A DNA stretch of 64,000 nucleotides, from assembly GCA_030295235.1 (NCBI GenBank), contig AP026155.1:310001-374000 (forward strand), given 5' to 3'. This stretch comes from Fistulifera solaris (Eukaryota; Bacillariophyta; Bacillariophyceae; Naviculales; Stauroneidaceae). Shown here one piece after another: positions 56,341 to 64,000 of this stretch. The position numbers and the translations under genes were made by a program. The notes under the pieces were generated by a model that was not told where the DNA came from, searched no databases, and saw only the letters and a list, made by a program, of their open reading frames with translations. How positions within the stretch are numbered: position 1 is the stretch's first letter; the number at the start of each line of letters is the position of its first letter.

Positions 56341-59300
56341 CTAACCATTAACTAATAGCATTCTCTCTTTCTCTTCAGCCGCCATCTTTTCGAACCTCTG
56401 TTTGACATTGACATCGCATTCCTTCCACATAGTAGCAATACGCTTCGAAGCCTCCCCGAAAGGAAGTTTCTCGCCAGTTTTTTCGTCGATCATCTGAGGA
56501 CGAACTTCTTTGCAAAAATATCATGTAGGCCGACGGAGATCTCACTGTTGCTAACTTCTTGCTTGCAAACTCTTCTGCTGCTGTACTTTTCAAGTGCACC
56601 TCATCTTGAGCGGTGTGCTTAATCTCGGCAGAGCTAGTGCCACGTCTGTTTCCTTTCGTCTGTAGCTGCAGCTCGCGGTCGTACCTCTTTTGTCTTCTTC
56701 CGCAAGCATTTCGTATTCCGAACGATCAAGCGTCGAGGCCCAAAGTCGCGCCAACTCTTTGGAAATTTCTCCAAGGTTACGACCATCTTTCGCGACTTCT
56801 GGTCGTTTCGCCGCACAAAAGTGCAAATATGCTGAAAGTGGCCGCTTTGGCCCTTCCTTAGCTCTCGTGGATGACATCGTCATTCTCCCTCTGGGTTGTG
56901 AACCCTTTGATTCATTTAAAATCTTTTGACAGTCTTGTTCCCATCGTGCTCTCGCTTGACTGTATTCTTCCTTTGCCGTAGCGGCAAGCTCCAGATATAT
57001 ATCTCTGTCGCTATCACCAAGCTCGGCCCACAATTTCGCCAGCTTTTTCGATATCTCACCAAGCTTTGGCGTCGTCTCGGCGACTTCTGGTCTCTTTGCT
57101 GCACAAAAATGTAAATAAGCGGATAAAGGTCGTTTCGGAGCTCTTGGCAGCACAATACCCTTTGTCTTGCTAGCTTTTAAAGATGTTCCTCCAGCACTTG
57201 GGCTATCCTTTTCTTTTATCAGATCCCACGCCAGTTCTAAAGGGATGTCCGAAGGATTTCCAGCATACTCAGCTGGTAGTTTGGCATTAACTTTTTCCAA
57301 TTCAGATAACTGCCGTAGCGTCCCTTTTTGACTGCAACAACGTGTCCGTCTTTTTCGCCAAGCTCTGCAATCACACCACGACTACTTTTCGCTTTTCCAT
57401 TTATAATACCGTCGGTTACGACTCGGATCGCAACGTCGGTATCGACGGAAAGTACGTCGCCATCTTTTGGATCTAGGGAGACGAAAGAGTTGTTATACTT
57501 GAGATAAGGTCCATACGGTCCTATTGATGCCGTAATGGGCAACTCCTCCAGTGTACACACGGTGCGGGGAAGGCTAACGTACCCCACCGCTTCTTCAAAG
57601 GTCAAACCAAGCATCTGGGCTAGATCTATACCTTCCGTGTCAGGATTCAAATCGTCCAAGTCGCGCATTATTGCTTTTTGCCGAGGAAGTGAGTGCGTTG
57701 AGGAGTCTTCATCGTCGCCCAATTGCAGATATGCGCCAAATCTGCCCGTTTTCAGGTAAATCGGTTTTTCGTTATCTGGATGGTTTCCAAGCAAAAGTCC
57801 ACCGTCCTGACGTGCTGACAGAAGCGCTTTAAGCACCGAAGGAGTGATTGTCGACAAATCTGCGGCCATTCCTGCCGGTAATGGCGCGGATGAAGGTTTG
57901 TCCAATCCATTTTGTGAAACGATTTGTACATACGGACCCCATGGTCCTACAAATAAGCCCACATCCTCTGTACCTTGCTCACCATTGTCATCAAGAAGAT
58001 TAGGTAAACGAGCTCTTCTTGCGTCATCCGCGGTCACCGTTTCATCGATCCGCTTGACTTGGGCGGCCAAACCCTTCTCACCGGCATAAAACTCATTGAG
58101 GTACTGTTTCCTATCTTCTTCCGAGTCAATCTCTCCTGAAGCGATCTGATCGAGCCGTTCTTCCATGCGCGCTGTAAAATCAGGATCGACATACGAAGGG
58201 CAGTGCTTTTCCAGAAGTGTGCACACAACAAAGGCTGTTAAGGACGGGACCATGGGACCTCGAGCACCGCCACCAGTGAACTCATCTCCTCCAGCTGCCC
58301 TTATCGCACTGATGGCTGGGCCGCTGACTGCCTTACGACTATTCCGAGGTGGCGAACTGGATGATGCAGGGCTGCCAACGTACGCACGATCACGCAAGAT
58401 TTGAATAGTACTCGCGTAAGTACTTGGGCGGCCGACACCAAGGGCCTCTAATTCCTTTACAAAGCTTGCTTCAGTATACCGTGGTGGAGGTTGAGTCTGA
58501 TGATTGGCAGCTGTCAAGTTGTGAGCTTGAATTTTTTGACCCCCTTGAATTGGAGGCAATTGACCGTAGTCATCGTCATTGTTGTCGTCGTCACGACCAT
58601 AGGCTCGAGTGAATCCAGGATCCAACACAACGCTCCCGCTGGCACGAAAGTTTACGGTCAAGCCGTCCTCCATGATACCTTCAATAATCGCAGTTGTCTG
58701 ATTGGTTACTAGCGGTGGCATTCGACATGCCAGCGTTCTCCGATAAATAACCCGATAGAGTGAACGTTCTACTTCCGGTAGAGATAAATCTAAAAGATCT
58801 GGCGCAATAAATCGTCCATCTGGTTGAATTGTGGGTCTGATCGCTTCGTGGGCTTCCTGAGCAAACTTTGAGTCCTTCTTCTTTTTCTTTACCGCCTTGT
58901 CGCTTTTTTGACAAATGCTGATCAGTACCAAATTCATGCACAACCGTTTCTTTGATAACTGACTCAACATCATCTGACAAGTGAGTAGAATCAGTGCGCA
59001 TGTAAGATATTAAACCTTGTTCGTATAAACGTTGGGCTGCCCGCATCGTCTGCTGCACAGATATTCCCAACCTTCTTACAGCGTCTTGTTGTAGTGTACT
59101 AGTTTTGTACGGCTCTGGCGGACTCGTCTGTCGGGGACGAGATTCGACCGTCTTAACTACCCATTCCGAGGCACCCATCCATTCATGAACCCAGCTACTG
59201 GCGTTATCGATGTCAAGATGTATCTTTGCCTCGTTTTCTAGATCTTTGCAGAATTCGCAACTGGTGTTTCGCCGATCGACACAAGTTTTGCGTTTATTTG

Positions 59301-60160
59301 ATTTTTACGCTCATCAATGAATACGCCTGAAATGGATGCGTAATCTATTGATTGAAACATCAATCGTTCTCGCTCGCGCTGAACCGTCAATGCCATCCCA
59401 ACGGATTGTACACGTCCAGCTGACAACCCAGGGGCGATCTTTTCCACAGTACTGGACTAACCGTGAAACCAGCGAGTCTGTCTAATATTCTACGGGTTTC
59501 TTGAGCGCGAACCAGGTGCGGATTGACATTTGTCGGCTTTTCTACTGCAGCAGCTATAGCGGTCGGCGTAATCTCCGTAAATGTTACTCGTTCCATTTGC
59601 ACATTCGGGTCAAGTACTTGTGTCAAATGCCACGCCATGGCTTCTCCCTCCCGATCAGGATCAGTGGCTAACAAAACCCTTTCTGCACTTGATGCGGCAG
59701 ATCGCAATTGCGAAACAATTTTCTCTTTGCCCGGAATCAAAACATAGGATGGTAAATAAGCTGCATTTCGCAAGTCAACCCCCGCCACCGGATACGGAAA
59801 ATCGCCTTGATCATCGTTGATCTTTTTCTGTGACAAATCGCGAATGTGTCCCATACAGGATAACACCTGATAATCAAACGACAAGCCTTTTTCTTCGACA
59901 TACTTTGACAAAATCTTAGCTATAGTATTGCATTTGCTGGGCGACTCCACAATGAGTAAACGGTACGGTCTCTCCTTTGATCGCACAGCGCTGCTACTTC
60001 TACGAGCGTTTGCAAACAGAATAGAGACTGTATTACTAGGCAACCGGTATGTCGTTCTAACGAAAAATGTTCTCGGCTGGTGAAAACTTGCTACCATGAC
60101 AACCGGATGCATCATCACGGTGAAGAAAAGGGCTAATGCTTGGGAAATAATGTAGGCCAT
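56341..60160 (-). CDS. Plastid type IA DNA topoisomerase I fused to three HMG boxes
   Basis: About 1,270 residues. The leader with MHPVVMVASFHQPR carries a plastid-type ASF site. The bacterial-type topoisomerase follows: TOPRIM YRLLIVESPSKCNTIAKIL and LLATDPDREGEAMAWHL, LSAGRVQSVGMALTVQRERE, active-site Tyr in GLISYMRTDSTHLSDDV, and QEAHEAIRPT. Four C-terminal topoisomerase repeats include FVGPWGPYVQ, KTGRFGAYLQLG, SIGPYGPYLKYNN and KKGRYGSYLNWKK. The frame then runs into APKRPLSAYLHFCAAKRPEV (HMG box 1), GPKRPLSAYLHFCAAKRPEV (box 2) and a third, SPSAYMIF to MWKECDVNVKQRFEKMAAEE. Breaks lie at 59440-59443, 59245-59247, 58904-58909, 57292-57296, 56684-56685 and 56514-56518; each is one base in a short run. 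The enzyme would relax negative supercoils; HMG boxes bend DNA. Plastid nucleoid role is inferred. Confidence 0.85.
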
Positions 60161-61189
60161 GGATGATTTAAGTCGAGTGTAACAGTTTAATTGTTCGAAT
60201 CAGGGATTGCCTTGGCTTTCAGTGATCTCATGGTAAAACTACTTGGGCTTCAAGAATGGAATGAGGAGAATAATAATGGTTATCGCATCGCAATTATTGC
60301 ATCCGAACGAACGAACGAGCGAGCGACGACAGGCGACGGGCCGCACGTCATTCTCACGTATCGACGGACAGAAACAGAAATTCTGTCAACCAAGTCGCTA
60401 CGTTTCGCAACAACAGAAGAGGAAGTATCTGGTAGAGCTAAGACGATAAACAGTCTAAGTTTTCCAAACAACAATATTATGAAGCCTTTACAAATCCGAC
60501 AAATGAACAAGGTGGAATCTCACTGGGTGATGGTTCCGCCGAGAATGTCACTTGCCATCGGACTAGGTCTTGTTTTATCTTGAAATTCTGAGCTCACGTA
60601 TGTGGCTCTAACATTCTTGTATCGCGTTGCTTGCAAACCTTTCACGCCTTCACGATCAACCCAAATCGTGCAAAGACCCTTGGGCCTCGCCCAAGAGGTT
60701 ACACTCCGGATGCTTCCGATTTGGGGATCGGAATTCGCATTAGGTCGTGCGGCCATATTGGCTGAGTCCCTAGTAGTCTGCCCGCTATCCGCATTTCCGT
60801 GACAGTCATCCGTTTCGAAAAGTCGATGCACATCAATAATATCTAGCTAGTCAAGAGACGTGTAACATATCTACCAAGTAAGGGCCTTTATTTTTTAGAA
60901 AGGCTGCTAGCCTACAGCGATGAGGATTCGGTGGTCCCATAGGTAATTGTAATAGGTCTTTATCACGATTTCTCAATTTTGCTTAGTTGCCCGCGAGATG
61001 AATTTCTCTAGAAGGATCGGTTCTCACTCCAGTTAAAAGTTGCCACCCAGTGGTATCGAGATCCTGTTTGGCGATTAAAAATACTCCCTGTCCCTGCTTA
61101 TCCGAACACTTTTACAATGACATCCAACTCTGTCTGAAATTAGCACTGCCAAAGATCATCGCGATTCAATCGATCTATCACCCAGAATG
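60161..61189. other. Spacer upstream of the topoisomerase-HMG gene
   Basis: About 1 kb. A minus-strand frame at 60520-60831 (103 codons) includes GLCTIWVDREGVKGLQATRY and could be a fragment of a small gene, but nothing confirms it. A short repeat of CGAACGAACGAGCGAGCGA lies at about 60305-60323. Confidence 0.45.
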
Positions 61190-61831
61190 TCAAGCGAAAG
61201 CGTCACCGATTACCCTGAATTTCGTTTGCTTCTTTTTTGTTCGTCGAGGGACTGGGGTTGATTCCTCGTTTTGAGACTCTAATTCATCCGGGGCTCCTTC
61301 CTTTCGCTTCACACCTTTCGACTCCCTAGAATCCTCTCTCGAATCGACACCTCCTTCACCTCTATTGACACTGCTCCTTTTGCTGGTCTCTTTTTCGTCC
61401 GCTTGATCTTCGTTTTGCCTTTTCTTTTCCCGAGCGTTTTCCAAGCTCACATACGGTATAGATTTATACTTGGGTATTCCAACGCTACTACTCGACATCC
61501 ACTTGTAATCCGCCGGCATGCGCCGTACTTGCGTCACAGCAGCGGGTGCTTCGAGTCTCACATCCAAAAATGCATCCCAGCCTTTGAAAATGTTCGCGTG
61601 CGATGTGGTTTCCTCGAAATACGTTTCTTCTCCCTTGTGAATTTGTCGTTGAATTTCTTGGAGTGCCTTGCAAGTTTGGACCAGAGTACCTTCGATATCT
61701 TCCCCGCGTTTTGGCCACGACGGCTCCGAAATTTGGTGCGCACGGCGCAGGACTTTGGGAAGAATTTTCCCCGAACATGTGTTAATGCGAGACATGAAAA
61801 ATGATGATTGTTCGTAGGAGATGATTTGCAC
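61190..61831 (-). CDS. EAF6: EAF6-like subunit of a histone acetyltransferase complex
   Basis: EAF6 is a small coiled-coil subunit of NuA4/MYST acetyltransferase complexes. The 213-residue frame (or 201 residues from the ATG at 61795) contains LVQTCKALQEIQRQIHKGEE, TYFEETTSHANIFKGWDAFL and ADYKWMSSSSVG. These parallel the EAF6 pattern: an N-terminal helix, a conserved E-x-Y-x-E, then G-N/x-I-x-K-G-(F/W)-D. The long charged tail (residues 135-213) is rich in Lys, Glu and Arg with RRTKKKQTKF, a possible nuclear signal. It is longer than the human or yeast proteins. No frame break. The call rests on the helix plus KGWD motif. Confidence 0.65.
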   Translation of the reverse strand: MQIISYEQSSFFMSRINTCSGKILPKVLRRAHQISEPSWPKRGEDIEGTLVQTCKALQEIQRQIHKGEETYFEETTSHANIFKGWDAFLDVRLEAPAAVTQVRRMPADYKWMSSSSVGIPKYKSIPYVSLENAREKKRQNEDQADEKETSKRSSVNRGEGGVDSREDSRESKGVKRKEGAPDELESQNEESTPVPRRTKKKQTKFRVIGDAFA

Positions 61832-62365
61832 TCTTTAGGTTGTGAGAACAGTACTACTGAACAGCTTATCACTTACTACTACTATCTGTGATCGGTGATA
61901 ACTTGTTATGAAAACGACATGATGCTCTTCAGATCCAGCGCATCGCGAGTCGCGAGTCGCGAGCAAAATTGCATGTGCGGGCATGAGCCGCGGAGGGAGA
62001 GGGAGAAAGTAGCACCTCCAGGCCTCCGGGATTTATTGCTCGTTCGTCGTCCGAGATGTTCAGCTTCCACGTAGAGATTCTTGCTGCATGGCTGCTGTCG
62101 ACAGAAGACAGGCTAACTTTGACCTTATCGGAGAATGTAAAATGATGAGAATGCGCATCGAAGTTCAAGTGGAAGTTCTTTTCCTCCGTTTGTGGCGTCA
62201 AACGTGATGTTGATGATTGATGATTGATCGCATCGAAGTCGAAGGTGGACTGTGACAATCCTATCGATAGGAAGAGCATCGCTGAACAGAGAAGTGAAGA
62301 TATTTCTCGATAGAGAGCTGGCAATCGCATAGAATAATTACTTGTCTGAAACCATAGAACTTAGA
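61832..62365. promoter_or_regulatory. Divergent spacer, EAF6-like / SLC35B-like
   Basis: The 534 bases contain a 133-codon minus-strand frame (61929-62330) that begins with a plausible signal peptide, SSLLCSAMLFLSIGLSQS, but has no known domain. It may be a small secreted protein; I leave it uncalled. Its start is close to the SLC35B start. Confidence 0.35.
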
Positions 62366-63435
62366 ATGATGGATGCTTCCGACACGAAGCAGTCGGATGC
62401 AACTCCTGGATTGTGGCGACTTGCCTTTTGTGCTACAGGAATTTGTGCTTGTTATCTGTATTATGGACTCTTATTCGAAAATCTCTTTCAACCGGGCGAA
62501 CACGCACTTGGTGCTACTTTTGTATTGATGACGCAAAGTATTACAAACTCGATGGTAGCTTATGGTTGGAAAAAGTTCCAAGACAGCTCCTCGGTCGCCT
62601 CTTCAGCGACCAGAGAGGCCTTGCCGCATCGCTTTCTATTCGCAGCGACCGCCTGCTACGTTACCGCTATGGCGTGCAGTAATGAAGCTGTGCGATACGT
62701 TTCGTATCCCGTCGCCGTATTGGCCAAATCTTGTAAACTGATTCCTACCATGGTCGTCGGACAGTTTGTGGAAGGTCGGCTATACAGTCGAACCGAATGG
62801 ATGGCGGCATTATCGATATCGGCCGGAATCGTTGTGTTTCATATGACGCGCATGGAAGAAGCAATCCATCATGATGATCAACCCAAACCAACCGCGACGT
62901 ACGGTATGCTGTTGTTGTTAGTGAGTTTAACGGTACGTGCCAGCTGCATAGTAGTACATCGTGCTTATCGTAAAACCGACTCACGTTGTAGCTCCTACAG
63001 ATGGATGGGTTTTTGGCTTCGTGCCAGAACTTTCTCAAGAAGAAGAGACCCAATTTACGACCTCCCGATGCCATCGAGACAATGCTATGGATGAATCTAT
63101 ACGCGATTATTTATTTGGTACCACTCACGGTAATGTCCGGACAATTGGATATGGAAGCGCTTTTGTCTATGTGGTATAAGATTGCGGCATTGAACATGAC
63201 TGTAGCGGCGGGGCAAGTCTTTATTTTTCTTACCATCACATGGTATTCACCTGTCATGACAACCACCTTCACAACGACGCGAAAATTCTTTACCATCTTG
63301 TTGAGTGTCTGGACATACGGGCATCATTTCTCAACCTGGCAGTGGTTAGCAGTAGCGTTGGTGTTTACGGGATTGTATCTGTCCATTTTAATGATACAAA
63401 AGCCGCATGGCGCCGTCGAAAAGAAGAAAGACTAG
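62366..63435 (+). CDS. SLC35B-type nucleotide-sugar or PAPS transporter, ER-retained
   Basis: This drug/metabolite-superfamily transporter has about 333 residues in two exons, 62366-62932 and 63001-63435, joining VSLT|MDGFLASCQNFL in phase 0. Ten membrane segments are expected. Signature stretches are CACYLYYGLLFENLFQPGE, RYVSYPVAVLAKSCKLIPTM, GQFVEGRLYSRTEW, GQVFIFLTITWYSPVMTTTF and TTRKFFTILLSVW. The VLAKSCKLIPTM and TTRKFFTILLSV pair is characteristic of the SLC35B group. The C-terminus ends KKKD, a dilysine (KKxx) retrieval signal, so an ER location like SLC35B1 is likely. Members carry UDP-sugars, ADP/ATP or PAPS; which one is not decidable here. No frame break. Confidence 0.88.
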
Positions 63436-64000
63436 ATAGCGAAGATACAAGAGCACCTGTACATAATACAAGAAGTTATTGAAACGTACCTAAATGATTG
63501 CAATCTAATCATCGAATGACAGCTCAATCCTGGGTTTGAGCTAGTCTCGAAGTTGCTGTTAGTGGAACACATTTTTGAAAAAGGTATCAAGTAGCAATTG
63601 AATTTATTAACTTTTGTGTTCTGCTTAGACCAGACTATCCAACCTAGCTCGCTCGGGAAAATCTTTGTGTGCCGCGCGCTGCGCGCTTGTCGGTACTTTA
63701 TAATGCAGTATTCATTCTTGACGACGACTCTTGACTGTAGTTTGTCTTCCCTTCTCCGCCAATCAAAACCACTTTGTATGCTATAGTGCACGTCATTTGC
63801 AACTCGCAGCGGTTTTACATGTTGGTTGTCGCGCGATGGTGTGGAGCGAAAGGGACTAACGGGTAACGGGTGTACTTGTACAGGTACCGGTACCCTGTTA
63901 CTGGTACGGTGGCATCAAGTATTTTGCCTACAGCAACAACGAACTTTTCCTGTAGAAATGCTACCAGATTCTACGGTGCTAAAAGTTCGGATGCAAATTT
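63436..64000. other. Window end without recognised gene
   Basis: No supported coding region is seen. GGTACCGGTACC forms a 12-base palindrome at about 63883-63894. Confidence 0.45.

Noticed and set aside
60520-60831. 103-codon minus-strand frame with GLCTIWVDREGVKGLQ
   Set aside because: The composition is protein-like but there is no family match and no clear start context; kept only as a note.
61929-62330. 133-codon minus-strand frame with a signal-peptide-like start
   Set aside because: No recognisable domain after the hydrophobic start; it occupies the divergent promoter region.

Overview
The window is nuclear DNA from a photosynthetic stramenopile, almost certainly a diatom and probably a pennate one. 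The evidence is a fucoxanthin chlorophyll a/c protein, two genes carrying the diatom-type DUF6824 domain, plastid-type homomeric acetyl-CoA carboxylase, and many N-terminal signal peptides ending in an A/S-F motif, which is the diatom bipartite plastid targeting signal. Genes are dense, lie on both strands and have few short GT-AG introns. I cannot name the species.

Layout. 0-5 kb: 5' end of plastid ACC1 (minus) and an ankyrin-HDAC gene (minus). 5-12.6 kb: a very large kinesin and a dynactin p25 subunit (plus). 12.7-16.6 kb: three diverged AIM24-like genes side by side. 17-25 kb: RBX1-like RING protein, TrmB-like tRNA methyltransferase, plastid RimM and ELP1. 25.3-26.5 kb: spacer holding a hAT-like MITE. 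26.5-32 kb: a SELENOF-like ER protein without its redox residues, a two-repeat plastid protein, an expansin-like secreted protein and an FCP. 32-40 kb: a DnaJ membrane protein and a head-to-head pair of DUF6824 genes. 40-50 kb: a sulfotransferase-like type II membrane protein, a plastid HExxH membrane protein, a thioredoxin-like protein, a Tat-targeted lumen protein, an MFS carrier and divinyl chlorophyllide reductase (DVR). 50-64 kb: a fused tandem glycosyltransferase-like protein, a UBC6/UBE2J-type E2, a plastid protein of unknown function, a type IA topoisomerase fused to three HMG boxes, an EAF6-like subunit and an SLC35B-type transporter.

Themes. Many products belong to the plastid: lipid synthesis (ACC1), pigment and light harvesting (DVR, FCP), translation (RimM), DNA topology (topoisomerase-HMG) and membrane proteins. 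Others serve tRNA modification (ELP1, TrmB), chromatin (HDAC, EAF6), ubiquitination (RBX1, E2) and the secretory pathway (glycosyltransferase, sulfotransferase, SLC35B, SELENOF-like). No operon logic is expected. Head-to-head pairs are HDAC/kinesin, AIM24 copies 2 and 3, and the two DUF6824 genes.

Caution. About 30 single-base frame breaks interrupt otherwise well conserved genes, nearly all at short homopolymer runs. I treat them as likely consensus errors and give whole-gene spans. Clean genes (HDAC, RBX1, AIM24 copies 2 and 3, thioredoxin-like, lumen protein, MFS, EAF6, SLC35B) lie between broken ones. The most noteworthy items are the topoisomerase-HMG fusion, the tandem glycosyltransferase fusion with a duplicated intron, the AIM24 cluster, the RBX1-like protein lacking its third zinc site, the MITE, and two clusters of TGACGT-type elements.
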